Positions 26,519-35,525 of a stretch of 64,000 nt of DNA are shown piece by piece; position 1 is the first letter of the stretch; each line of letters opens with the position of its first letter. The DNA comes from an uncultured Lachnospiraceae bacterium. GTDB taxonomy: Bacteria > Bacillota > Clostridia > Lachnospirales > Lachnospiraceae. Both the position numbers and the translations under genes were made by a program. The notes beneath the pieces were generated by a model that was given only the letters and a program-made list of their open reading frames with translations, was not told the DNA's origin and searched no databases. The stretch lies in the NCBI GenBank assembly GCA_934351835.1, contig CAKRJP010000013.1, positions 1 to 64,000 of the forward strand. Reading direction: 5' to 3'.

Positions 26519-27665
26519 AGGGTTTTTAACTATAACAAAACGAAATCTCCATATGGTATTTTTATACCTCGGGATTTTTCTGGCAATCGAGATCCTTGCG
26601 ACCAGCACCTACAGTTCCTCTGAAACTACCGGTTTCCAGGCGAAAAAACTGGTAGTTGGTGTGGTTGACCACGACAACGGAGTCCTTGCAGATGCTTTAT
26701 CCGAATACCTTGGAAATTTCCATACTATCAAATCACTACCGGATGACAAAGCCAATCTGCAGGATGCACTCTTTAACCGCAACGTATATTATATCGTAAC
26801 AATCCCAACGGATTTTAAAGAATCCTGCCTGGAAAACGGAACTGCCCTCTCTACATCCAAAGTTCCGGGAAGCAGCGATGGATATTATATTGACCAGCAG
26901 ATTAATACATTTTTAAATCAGGCACGGACACTGACCGCCAGCGGATACTCTGACAAAGAGATCGCCGACTACATTTTAGATCATGCGAAAACTACTTCCA
27001 ATGTATCTATGCTGCAGTCGGATATCTCAGAAGATGCTCCGCTTTATGGTTATATGTTCCAGTATCTGCCTTATGTGCTCCTGTCTATCTGCTGTTATAT
27101 TATGAGCGCCATCATGATCGCCTTTCATAAACCAGATCTTAAAAGGCGTATCCTCTGTTCTTCTGTATCGATCCAGAGTCAGAACCGTCAGCTTGCTCTC
27201 GGTTATCTGACCGTCGGCCTTTCCTTCTGGATCGTCACCACTTGGCTGCCGACAGCACTTATGTATGGAAAATCATTTTTCGGAGCGTCCAATATGTCAT
27301 ATTATATGTTAAACAGTCTGATGGTACTTTTGGTCGGTCTGGCGCTCTCGTTCCTCTTAGGCGTATTTATAAAAAAAGAGGAACTGTTAAGTGCTTTCGT
27401 AAATGTGATCACCCTCGGGCTAAGTTTCTTATGTGGCGTCTTTGTTCCACTGGATATCATGGGAAAAGGTGTAAAAACTCTGGCGCATTTCCTTCCGATA
27501 TACTGGTACGAGATCAGCAACAACTTGTTAAATCACAGCGCATCTCTGACCCAGGCCCAAAAACAGATCCTTTATCGAAATTTTGCTATTCAATTTTTGT
27601 TCGCCGTTGCAATCTTCACAATTGCAATAGTTATCAGTAAAAATAAAAGGCAGACAGCGGAATAA
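26505..27665 (+). CDS. ABC-2 type exporter permease (second)
   Basis: This 386-residue permease has the same layout as its upstream partner: an N-terminal helix, an extracytoplasmic domain and a C-terminal six-helix block. Its start lies inside the end of the first permease gene, with AGGAGGG 6 nt upstream. The last codons fall in the convergent hairpin. Confidence 0.88.
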   Translation: MTVFKGFLTITKRNLHMVFLYLGIFLAIEILATSTYSSSETTGFQAKKLVVGVVDHDNGVLADALSEYLGNFHTIKSLPDDKANLQDALFNRNVYYIVTIPTDFKESCLENGTALSTSKVPGSSDGYYIDQQINTFLNQARTLTASGYSDKEIADYILDHAKTTSNVSMLQSDISEDAPLYGYMFQYLPYVLLSICCYIMSAIMIAFHKPDLKRRILCSSVSIQSQNRQLALGYLTVGLSFWIVTTWLPTALMYGKSFFGASNMSYYMLNSLMVLLVGLALSFLLGVFIKKEELLSAFVNVITLGLSFLCGVFVPLDIMGKGVKTLAHFLPIYWYEISNNLLNHSASLTQAQKQILYRNFAIQFLFAVAIFTIAIVISKNKRQTAE

Positions 27666-27679
27666 CCGCTGTCTGCCTT
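27647..27679. terminator. Convergent hairpin between exporter and spoIIQ
   Basis: AAGGCAGACAGCGG and CCGCTGTCTGCCTT form a perfect 14-bp stem with loop AATAA. The stop codons of both flanking genes lie inside it. No strong U-run follows on either side, but the position and stem length argue for a shared 3' end. Confidence 0.7.
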
Positions 27680-28436
27680 ACTCATCTGCGTAGTCCATAT
27701 AGTCTTCCGGATTGACCGGAAGGCCGTCTTTTCGCATCTCAAAGTACAAGTTGCTTCCTTCCTTGGAATAATATTTTGTCGGCTGACTGACATAGCCGAT
27801 CACTGAACCGGCATCTACATAATCTCCGACATTCACCGGAACTTCCGTAAGCTGTCCATAGATCAGTTCATAGCCATTTCCCAGATCCACATTCACAGTG
27901 GTTCCCGTCTGCGCGGTCACATCAATATTTTTGATCAGGCCCGCCGCCGAACAGATGACTTCATCTCCCACCGACTCTGTAATAATCATCGCCGGATTAT
28001 ATTTGTACTGATCCAGTGTCTCAAAGTATACGGTCTTATCCATGCTATAGTTCATAAGAACACTGCCGGAACCATTAGACGGCCATAGTAATGTACTGTC
28101 TTCGGTAAAATTTAAACTCGCTGCACTTCCTGCAGTTGTCTGTGTTCCAACACCGGATGTGTCCGTCTCGTCCGTCAGTGTATCTGTCGTCTGACTTTTA
28201 TCATCTGATCCTGCCGCTGTTTTACGGTCATCTATGACCAATCCGTCGGTCTCCTTACTGTCCTCTTTTTCATTTGTCATCTCGGTTTCCGTTTTCGCCA
28301 GTTTATCTGCCTGCTTCTTTTTGCTGTAACCACTCCATGTATATGTTCCAACGATCGCAATTACTGCCACAAAGCATAACACTGCTGCCACGGTAGCTCC
28401 CCGCTTCTTTAATGAAGGAGTCTGCTTATCATTCAT
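27678..28436 (-). CDS. spoIIQ: SpoIIQ-like stage II sporulation protein with degenerate LytM domain
   Basis: This is a forespore membrane protein that pairs with mother-cell SpoIIIAH in the channel across the engulfing membranes. It has 252 residues with an N-terminal transmembrane segment (about residues 13-33), a low-complexity Thr/Asp/Lys linker (40-105) and an M23/LytM domain (115-245). The zinc ligands of active M23 peptidases are missing: the H-x-H site reads LIYGQL and the last motif LYFEM. Bacillus SpoIIQ is also catalytically dead. Adjacency to spoIID and a sigma-F-type promoter support the assignment. Confidence 0.85.
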   Translation of the reverse strand: MNDKQTPSLKKRGATVAAVLCFVAVIAIVGTYTWSGYSKKKQADKLAKTETEMTNEKEDSKETDGLVIDDRKTAAGSDDKSQTTDTLTDETDTSGVGTQTTAGSAASLNFTEDSTLLWPSNGSGSVLMNYSMDKTVYFETLDQYKYNPAMIITESVGDEVICSAAGLIKNIDVTAQTGTTVNVDLGNGYELIYGQLTEVPVNVGDYVDAGSVIGYVSQPTKYYSKEGSNLYFEMRKDGLPVNPEDYMDYADE

Positions 28437-28456
28437 ATTATCACCACCTCTGACAG

Positions 28457-28486
28457 TATTTTTGCCAGATAAATGATGTCTTATTC
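28457..28486 (-). promoter_or_regulatory. Sigma-F-type promoter of spoIIQ
   Basis: On the minus strand GAATA (28482-28486), 15 nt, then GGCAAAAATA (28457-28466) fits the sigma-F consensus GYATA-N15-GGNNANAHTR with one mismatch. It lies about 20 nt upstream of the start and overlaps the spoIID stop codon. The fit to forespore-specific expression is good; it has not been tested. Confidence 0.65.
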
Positions 28487-29455
28487 CGTAGTTTTCAATA
28501 TTTCTGTAACTTCTTTAATTTCTGTACCGGAAAAGAAATAATCTAAAATTTCTTTATAGTCTTTCCCCTCTTTTGCCATCCGGTTAGCTGTGTACTGACT
28601 CATTCCAAGTCCGTGTCCCACACCTCTTGTTGTCACCCGGAGTTTTCCATTATAATCCTGCAAAGTAAAACAGGCCGAATCAAGATCATATGCATTCCGA
28701 AATTCTTCCCCGCTCACCTGTTCTTCACCCGCCTGAACACTCAGCACATAACCGGCACTGTCCGTTTTCTTTACTTCTGCTTTTAATTCATCAAATATCC
28801 TGGTCTTTAACTCCTCTTTTGATTCCAGATCCAATGGGCATTCCACCATTTTCAAATACGGATAATCTTCACTGCCCAGGACTTCTTTCGCATCTCTGGT
28901 ACTTCCATTACTCAGACGAAAATACGGAGTCAGCGCCACATCTTCTCCGTAATAAAGCACCTGGCCTTCTGTATCATTCCACGCTTTTTCTAATTTATGA
29001 TGGTACACCGCATATTTCATTCCCCAGATATCCTCCATCTGCTTATCCGTCCAGTAACCACCTTCAAATACGCAAGTTCCTTCTGATTGTTTGATCTTTC
29101 GATATGTCAGGGAACGCACCGCCACTGCCTGGGCTTTTAATGCCTCCTCTTTATATGTCGCCGGAATACTCCGGGCCATCACACCAATACAGTAATCTTC
29201 AATCGACATTTCGATAACCTCACTCTCTTTGTTACCCACTGCTGCATCTTTGCCATCTTTCGCATCATCCAGCGAAGATTCCTTATGCGATTTTTCTTTC
29301 TGTCGTTCATTTTGCTCCGGTCGGACTTTTATAAATGTCCCATCTACATGCGAATACGTTGTAATGCTTGACCCATTTAAAAATACAGTCAATATATATG
29401 GCAGTAACAATATAATGATAATATAACAGATTCCTCTTTTTATCCGTTCTAACAT
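28481..29455 (-). CDS. spoIID: SpoIID-family stage II sporulation protein
   Basis: This mother-cell membrane protein remodels septal peptidoglycan during engulfment as a lytic transglycosylase. It has 324 residues: an N-terminal membrane helix (9-27), a charged linker, then the SpoIID domain (about 85-320) with the EALKAQAVAVRSLTYRK motif, a YFRLSNGSTRDAKEV segment and the C-terminal GVGHGLGMSQYTANRMAKEGK. The E-M-P segment carrying the catalytic Glu in Bacillus SpoIID reads S-I-P here (Ser96). The start at 29455 has GGAGGG 8 nt upstream. Confidence 0.9.
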   Translation of the reverse strand: MLERIKRGICYIIIILLLPYILTVFLNGSSITTYSHVDGTFIKVRPEQNERQKEKSHKESSLDDAKDGKDAAVGNKESEVIEMSIEDYCIGVMARSIPATYKEEALKAQAVAVRSLTYRKIKQSEGTCVFEGGYWTDKQMEDIWGMKYAVYHHKLEKAWNDTEGQVLYYGEDVALTPYFRLSNGSTRDAKEVLGSEDYPYLKMVECPLDLESKEELKTRIFDELKAEVKKTDSAGYVLSVQAGEEQVSGEEFRNAYDLDSACFTLQDYNGKLRVTTRGVGHGLGMSQYTANRMAKEGKDYKEILDYFFSGTEIKEVTEILKTTE

Positions 29456-29491
29456 AAAAAACGCCCTCCCATACAACTGTATGGAAAGGCG
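29456..29491 (-). terminator. glgP terminator that also masks the spoIID ribosome site
   Basis: A 13-bp stem (29462-29474 with 29479-29491, two G-U pairs, 4-nt loop) is followed by TTTTTT (29456-29461). It lies 22 nt after the glgP stop. The 3' arm contains GGAGGG (29464-29469), the spoIID Shine-Dalgarno, and the spoIID ATG follows the T-run directly. Confidence 0.88.
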
Positions 29492-29502
29492 TATATTTTT
29501 AT
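29476..29502 (-). promoter_or_regulatory. Sigma-E-type promoter of spoIID, inside the glgP terminator
   Basis: On the minus strand ATA (29500-29502), 16 nt, then CATACAGT (29476-29483) matches the sigma-E consensus ATA-N16-18-CATACANT. The -10 box forms the terminator loop and upper stem. Confidence 0.65.
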
Positions 29503-29512
29503 GCTCTAAATC

Positions 29513-32002
29513 TTACCAGGTCTCTTCGTCTTCCGGTTTTACTTCCACTGTTATCGGTTTCAGATGCCAGATTTCGTCTGCATATTCTTTAATCGTTCTG
29601 TCTGATGAGAACTTACCACTGCATGCAGTGTTGGAAAGTGCCATTTTAGCCCATCCCTCTTTATCTCTGTATGCTTTCTCTACTCTCTCCTGTGCATCTG
29701 CATAAGAACGGAAATCTTTCAGAATGAAGTATACATCCGCACGGTTTCCTCCCTGTGCATGTAACAGTGAATTGTAAAGATCACGATACATCTCTGTGTC
29801 ACCGTTTGCATAAGTTCCGTCTACTAACTGGTCTACCACTCTGTGAATCTCAGGATCATTGTTGTAGATTTCCATCGGATCGTATCCGCCATTCTGCTCA
29901 AAATTGATAACTTCATCAGAACTCAGGCCGAAAATAAATGCATTCTCGATTCCAACTTCTTCTACGATCTCCACGTTAGCTCCATCCATCGTTCCGAGTG
30001 TCGGTGCTCCGTTTAACATAAACTTCATGTTACCTGTACCGGAAGCCTCTTTGGAAGCAGTTGAGATCTGCTCGCTGACATCTGCTGCCGCGAAGATCCA
30101 CTCAGCATTAGATACTCGGTAGTCCTCAATGAATACAACTTTCAGTTTGCCGTTGATGCTACGGTCATTATTTACAACATCAGCTACAGAGTTGATCAGT
30201 TTGATGATCTCTTTTGCACGGATATAACCGGCTGATGCCTTTGCACCAAAGATATATGTTCTTGGATAGAAGTTAATCTCCGGATGTTCTTTGATCTTGT
30301 TGTAAAGGTACATTACATGCAAGATATTAAGAAGCTGTCTCTTGTACTCATGGAGACGTTTTACCTGTACATCAAAGATAGATCTTGGATCTACTTCAAC
30401 ACCGTTGTGCTCTAAAATATAACCTGCCAGACGCTCTTTGTTCTTTGCTTTAATCTGCATAAATTCTGTCTGAGCCGCACTGTTTCCAATGTATTTCTTC
30501 AGTCCGCTCATCAGAGAAAGGTCTGTTGCCCATGCGTCTGTTCCCAGTTTCTTTGTTACCCAGTCAGCCAAAAGAGGGTTACCATGCATTAAGAAACGTC
30601 TCTGAGTGATGCCGTTTGTCTTATTGTTGAACTTCTCCGGCATCATCTGATAGAAGTCTTTTAACTCCTGTTTCTTTAAGATCTCTGTATGCAGTCTTGC
30701 AACACCGTTTACAGAATATCCCGCTACGATCGCCAGATGTGCCATCTTCACCTGACCATCACGGATAATTGCCATCTTGCGTACTTTTTCCTCATCTCCC
30801 GGATACATCTCCTGAATCTGAAGGATAAATCTTCTGTCGATCTCCTGAATGATCTGATATACTCTTGGAAGTAATCTCGAGAACAGGTCGATCGGCCATT
30901 TTTCCAGTGCTTCTGCCATGATCGTATGGTTTGTATAAGCACATGTCTTTGTAGTAATCTCCCATGCTTCATCCCATCCCAGATGTTCTTCATCCAGCAA
31001 GAGACGCATAAGCTCTGCTACTGCTACCGTCGGATGCGTATCATTCATCTGAATGGTCATCTTCTCCGGTAATTTATGGATATCATCATGTTTTTTCTTA
31101 TATTTTGCAAGTGCAGCCTGTAAAGAAGCAGACACGAAGAAATACTGTTGTTTCAGACGAAGCTCTTTTCCAGCCATATGGTTATCATTTGGATACAAAA
31201 CTTCTACAATATTCTTTGCAAGATTCTGCTGTTCTACGGCTTTGCGGTAGTCTCCTCTGTCAAAAGAATCTAACTGGAAGTCTACGATCGGCTCAGCATC
31301 CCAGATACGCAGTGTATTTACTACGTGGTTGTTATAACCTACGATCGGATAATCATACGGAACTGCCAGTACTGACTCGTAGTTCTCCTGTTTGAACTGC
31401 ATATCACCGGTCTCTACATCATATTCCACGCGGATATTTCCGCCAAAACGTACTTCTTTAGCATATTCCGGTCTTCTCAGTTCAAATGGATTACCATTCT
31501 TTAACCAGTTATCCGGTTTCTCAACCTGGTAACCATTCTCAATCTTCTGCTTAAACATACCATAACGGTAGCGGATACCGCATCCGTAAGCTGCATAGCC
31601 GAGAGATGCCAGAGAATCCAGGAAGCAGGCAGCCAGACGTCCCAGACCTCCATTTCCAAGGGCCGGGTCCGGCTCCTGGTCTTCAATCAGGTTCAAATTG
31701 ATTCCCAATTCATCCAGAGCTTCTTTTACTTCTGTGTAAGCAGTCATATTAATCAAGTTATTACCAAGAGCTCTTCCCATAAGGAATTCCATAGACATAT
31801 AATATACAACCTTCGGATCATCCTTCTCATACTGGCGCTGTGTAGCGATCCAGTCGTCGATGATGGCCTCTTTTACCGCATAAGATACTGCCTGGTAAAG
31901 CTCCTGATCAGATGCTTCCTCAATATCCTTACGGAATAAGTGTCTTACATTACTCTTTACTTCTTTTTTAAATGCTTCTTTTTCAAATCTTGTATTATAC
32001 AT
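29513..32002 (-). CDS. glgP: Glycogen/maltodextrin phosphorylase
   Basis: This PLP enzyme releases glucose-1-phosphate from alpha-1,4-glucan chains. It has 829 residues, typical for GT35. Visible are the N-terminal VYYMSMEFLMGRALGNNLIN, the glucan-site EDQEPDPALGNGGLGRLAACFLDS, and the PLP-lysine region EASGTGNMKFMLNGAPTLGTMDGANVE. The start at 32002 has AAAGGA 7 nt upstream; seven further codons to 32023 read through that site. It lies 37 nt after ileS with no obvious terminator between, but has a strong terminator after it. Confidence 0.95.
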   Translation of the reverse strand: MYNTRFEKEAFKKEVKSNVRHLFRKDIEEASDQELYQAVSYAVKEAIIDDWIATQRQYEKDDPKVVYYMSMEFLMGRALGNNLINMTAYTEVKEALDELGINLNLIEDQEPDPALGNGGLGRLAACFLDSLASLGYAAYGCGIRYRYGMFKQKIENGYQVEKPDNWLKNGNPFELRRPEYAKEVRFGGNIRVEYDVETGDMQFKQENYESVLAVPYDYPIVGYNNHVVNTLRIWDAEPIVDFQLDSFDRGDYRKAVEQQNLAKNIVEVLYPNDNHMAGKELRLKQQYFFVSASLQAALAKYKKKHDDIHKLPEKMTIQMNDTHPTVAVAELMRLLLDEEHLGWDEAWEITTKTCAYTNHTIMAEALEKWPIDLFSRLLPRVYQIIQEIDRRFILQIQEMYPGDEEKVRKMAIIRDGQVKMAHLAIVAGYSVNGVARLHTEILKKQELKDFYQMMPEKFNNKTNGITQRRFLMHGNPLLADWVTKKLGTDAWATDLSLMSGLKKYIGNSAAQTEFMQIKAKNKERLAGYILEHNGVEVDPRSIFDVQVKRLHEYKRQLLNILHVMYLYNKIKEHPEINFYPRTYIFGAKASAGYIRAKEIIKLINSVADVVNNDRSINGKLKVVFIEDYRVSNAEWIFAAADVSEQISTASKEASGTGNMKFMLNGAPTLGTMDGANVEIVEEVGIENAFIFGLSSDEVINFEQNGGYDPMEIYNNDPEIHRVVDQLVDGTYANGDTEMYRDLYNSLLHAQGGNRADVYFILKDFRSYADAQERVEKAYRDKEGWAKMALSNTACSGKFSSDRTIKEYADEIWHLKPITVEVKPEDEETW

Positions 32003-32039
32003 ACATTTTCCTTTCTCTGACAATCGCTAGGGTAAGGAT

Positions 32040-35000
32040 CTATACTCTTTCTACGCCGAGAGTTACCTTTTCACCGTTGATCTTCCACTCTTTTACATAA
32101 CCTGCAGGTGCAGCCTTTGCAACACTGAGTGCAAGAGTCTCGTTTCCGATTGTATCAGCATTATCGGCAAATACTTTTTCTGCCTTTTCAGTACCCTCAT
32201 AGGTAATCTGAATCTTATCCATGACTTCGAAATCAGCTTCTTTACGCATCGTCTGTACTTTACTGATGATCTCACGCACAAATCCTTCTTCCAGAAGTTC
32301 CTCTGATAAGTTTGTATCCAGGACAACTGTGATTCCGTTGTCATTCTCGGATACATATCCTTCCATCTGCGCACTCTCGATCAACAGATCTTCACGGAAC
32401 AGTGTGATCTCCTGTCCATTTACATCTAATTTCAATGCGTCTGTAGCATTCAGTTCATCCATTGCCTGGTTTCCGTCTACAGCACTGAGTGCAGCCTTGA
32501 TTCCGCCTAACATTTTACCATATTTTGGTCCCACTGTCTTTAACTGTGGTTTAAAAGTATATGAAGTAAAATCACGAACATCTTGCGTAAATGTTACATT
32601 CTTAACATTTAATTCATCTTCAACAATCTCTTTGTAAAATTCCGGCAGATCGAACTCTGCTTTTACATACATCTGTCCAATCGGCTGACGGTTCTTGATA
32701 TTTGCAGTATTTCTGCAGGCACGACCCATAACAACCAGTTTCAGGACTTTATCCATATTAGATTCTAATTCCAGATCGATTGCATCTTCATTTACTGCCG
32801 GGAAGTCACACAGATGAATACTTTCCGGAGCATCCGGGTTAATGCTTCTTACCATGTTCTGATAGATTTCCTCTGTCATGAATGGGATCATCGGTGCTGC
32901 TGCTTTACAGATCTCTACCAGTGATGTGTAAAGAGTCATGTATGCATTGATCTTATCCTGCTCCATTCCTTTTGCCCAGAATCTCTCACGGCTTCTTCTG
33001 ACATACCAGTTACTCATGTCATCTACAAATTCCTGAAGTGCTCTTGCTGCCTCCGGGATCTTGTAGTTACCAAGGTCATCATCTACTTCTTTAATAACTG
33101 TATTCAGTTTGGACAGAAGCCATTTATCCATAACGGATAATTTATCATAATCTAACGTATATTTTGTTGCATCGAATTCATCAATATTTGCATATAATAC
33201 AAAGAATGCATAAGTATTCCACAATGTTCCCATGAATTTACGCTGTCCTTCTGTTACAGCTTTTCCGTGGAAACGGTTTGGAAGCCATGGTGCACTGTTT
33301 ACATAGAAATACCAGCGGATTGCATCTGCTCCGTATTTCTCTAATGCATCAAATGGATCTACCGCATTTCCTTTTGACTTACTCATCTTCTGACCATTCT
33401 CATCCTGGACATGGCCCAGTACGATTACGTTCTGGTATGGTGCTTTGTTGAAGATCAGTGTTGAAATTGCAAGCAGTGAATAGAACCATCCACGAGTCTG
33501 GTCAACGGCCTCTGAAATAAACTGTGCCGGGAACTGCTGCTCAAATAACTCTTTATTTTCAAATGGATAATGATGCTGTGCAAATGGCATGGATCCTGAA
33601 TCGAACCAACAGTCAATAACCTCCGGTACACGGTGCATCTCTTTTCCACACTTCGGACACTTGATCGTTACTTCATCGATGTATGGACGATGGAGCTCAA
33701 TATCATCCGGACAGTTGTCAGACATGCTCTTTAACTCTTCGATACTTCCGATAGAGTGCTGGCATCCACACTCACATTCCCAGATATTTAATGGGGTTCC
33801 CCAGTAACGGTTACGGCTGATTCCCCAGTCCTGTACGTTCTCCAGCCAGTCGCCGAAACGTCCTTTTCCGATACTCTCCGGAATCCAGTTGATTGTATTG
33901 TTATTTGCAATCAGGTCATCCTTCACTTCTGTCATCTTGATGAACCATGACTCACGAGCGTAGTAGATCAGTGGTGTATCACATCTCCAGCAGTGAGGAT
34001 AGCTATGCTCGAACTTCGGTGCATCGTAAAGTAATCCTCTTGCATCCAGGTCCTTTAATACTTCCGGATCTGCTTTCTTTACGAATAATCCTGCAAACGG
34101 AGTCGTCTCTCCCATGTTACCTTTTTCATCTACTAACTGTACGAATGGGAAGTCATACTTACGTCCTACTTTGGCATCGTCTTCACCAAATGCAGGTGCG
34201 ATATGAACAACACCGGTACCATCTGTCAGTGTTACATAAGAATCACATGTAACGAAGAAACATTTCTTATGCTGTTTTTCCGCACAGTCTGCTGCGCACT
34301 GGTATAATGGCTCATACTCTTTGTACTCAAGGTCTTTTCCTTTGTAAGTCTCAAGAACTTCATATGCAGGCTTTCCATCCTCTGCCAGTCTTCCGAGAAC
34401 CGTATCAAGAAGTGCTGACGCCATGTAGTAAGTATATCCATCAGCTGCCTTTACTTTTGCGTATTCTTCATCCGGGTTTACACAGAGACCGATATTTGAA
34501 GGAAGTGTCCACGGTGTAGTTGTCCATGCAAGAATATACGCATCTTCATCTTTCACTTTGAAACGAACAATTGCGGAACGCTCTTTGACATCTTTATATC
34601 CCTGTGCAACTTCCTGTGCTGAAAGCGGTGTACCACAACGCGGACAGTAAGGTACGATCTTAAATCCTTTGTAAAGAAGACCTTTGTCCCAGATTTTCTT
34701 TAAAGCCCACCACTCAGACTCAATGAAGTTATTGTCGTATGTTACATATGGATCTTCCATATCTGCCCAGAAACCTACAGTACTTGAGAAATCTTCCCAC
34801 ATTCCTTTATATTTCCAGACACTCTCTTTACATTTGTTGATGAATGGCTCCAGACCATATTTCTCAATCTGGTCTTTTCCATCTAATCCAAGAGCTTTCT
34901 CTACCTCCAGCTCTACCGGAAGACCGTGAGTATCCCATCCGGCCTTTCTTGGTACTTCGTAACCTTTCATTGTACGGTAACGCGGGATCATATCTTTGAT

Positions 35001-35189
35001 AACACGAGTCAGTACGTGACCGATATGTGGTTTACCATTGGCTGTCGGAGGACCATCATAGAATACATAACTAGGATTGCCTTCACGCTGTTCCATACTT
35101 TTTTCAAAAATGTGATTTTCTTCCCAGAACTTCTCAGTTGCTTTCTCTCTGTCAACAAAGTTCAGGTCTGTCGAAACTTTCTTATACAT
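32040..35189 (-). CDS. ileS: Isoleucyl-tRNA synthetase
   Basis: This class I synthetase charges tRNA-Ile and edits misactivated valine. At 1049 residues it is a full-length, eukaryote-like type. The HIGH motif is PTANGKPHIGHVLTRVIKD, the KMSKS motif is GQKMSKSKGNAVDP, and the editing domain carries WTTTPWTLPSN. The C-terminal part continues past the anticodon domain. It is preceded by a T-box leader, so expression should respond to uncharged tRNA-Ile. Confidence 0.97.
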   Translation of the reverse strand: MYKKVSTDLNFVDREKATEKFWEENHIFEKSMEQREGNPSYVFYDGPPTANGKPHIGHVLTRVIKDMIPRYRTMKGYEVPRKAGWDTHGLPVELEVEKALGLDGKDQIEKYGLEPFINKCKESVWKYKGMWEDFSSTVGFWADMEDPYVTYDNNFIESEWWALKKIWDKGLLYKGFKIVPYCPRCGTPLSAQEVAQGYKDVKERSAIVRFKVKDEDAYILAWTTTPWTLPSNIGLCVNPDEEYAKVKAADGYTYYMASALLDTVLGRLAEDGKPAYEVLETYKGKDLEYKEYEPLYQCAADCAEKQHKKCFFVTCDSYVTLTDGTGVVHIAPAFGEDDAKVGRKYDFPFVQLVDEKGNMGETTPFAGLFVKKADPEVLKDLDARGLLYDAPKFEHSYPHCWRCDTPLIYYARESWFIKMTEVKDDLIANNNTINWIPESIGKGRFGDWLENVQDWGISRNRYWGTPLNIWECECGCQHSIGSIEELKSMSDNCPDDIELHRPYIDEVTIKCPKCGKEMHRVPEVIDCWFDSGSMPFAQHHYPFENKELFEQQFPAQFISEAVDQTRGWFYSLLAISTLIFNKAPYQNVIVLGHVQDENGQKMSKSKGNAVDPFDALEKYGADAIRWYFYVNSAPWLPNRFHGKAVTEGQRKFMGTLWNTYAFFVLYANIDEFDATKYTLDYDKLSVMDKWLLSKLNTVIKEVDDDLGNYKIPEAARALQEFVDDMSNWYVRRSRERFWAKGMEQDKINAYMTLYTSLVEICKAAAPMIPFMTEEIYQNMVRSINPDAPESIHLCDFPAVNEDAIDLELESNMDKVLKLVVMGRACRNTANIKNRQPIGQMYVKAEFDLPEFYKEIVEDELNVKNVTFTQDVRDFTSYTFKPQLKTVGPKYGKMLGGIKAALSAVDGNQAMDELNATDALKLDVNGQEITLFREDLLIESAQMEGYVSENDNGITVVLDTNLSEELLEEGFVREIISKVQTMRKEADFEVMDKIQITYEGTEKAEKVFADNADTIGNETLALSVAKAAPAGYVKEWKINGEKVTLGVERV

Positions 35190-35222
35190 AATAACCTCCT
35201 GTAATTAATAAAATAGCTTTTC

Positions 35223-35480
35223 AAAAAGAAAAAGCCTCCATCCTGTATAGGACGAAAGCTGCTAACTCGTTTATAAACCACCTAAACATACCATCATATG
35301 CCTTCCCTGTAACGGAGGAATCCCGTCGGTCTCTACTGGACATCTGTAAATCTTAAGTCGTTCTAGTACCGATACTCGGAAGTGATATTCAGATGTATCT
35401 TACTAATACCGGTCTTACACCATCTCCGGCTCGCTGAAATGTTCTGATAAATCCTACTGTCTTCGTCAACGTATTTCATG
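35223..35480 (-). ncRNA. T-box riboswitch (isoleucine) leader of ileS
   Basis: The leader carries a long Stem I region, a T-box core (AGGTGGTTT...AACGAG, 35266-35283) and a terminator (12-bp arms 35233-35244 and 35249-35260, then T-rich 35223-35232). The UGGU in the T-box bulge can pair with the ACCA end of tRNA-Ile. The best specifier is ATC (35384-35386) in GAATATCACT. Uncharged tRNA-Ile should favour the antiterminator and turn on ileS. Confidence 0.85.
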
Positions 35481-35491
35481 TATACGTTGGT

Positions 35492-35521
35492 ATTATAGTA
35501 AAAAACCCCTTGAGAAGTCAA
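35492..35521 (-). promoter_or_regulatory. Promoter of the ileS T-box transcript, overlapping the upstream terminator
   Basis: TTGACT (35516-35521), an 18-nt spacer and TATAAT (35492-35497) on the minus strand. The -35 box lies in the stem and loop of the preceding gene's terminator, and covers its stop codon. Confidence 0.7.
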
Positions 35522-35525
35522 GGGG
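35500..35525 (-). terminator. Terminator of the S11 peptidase gene, containing its stop codon
   Basis: CCCCTTGA and TCAAGGGG form an 8-bp stem with loop CTTC, followed by TTTTTT (35500-35505). The last codons and TGA stop (35518-35520) of the peptidase gene are inside the stem. Confidence 0.85.
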
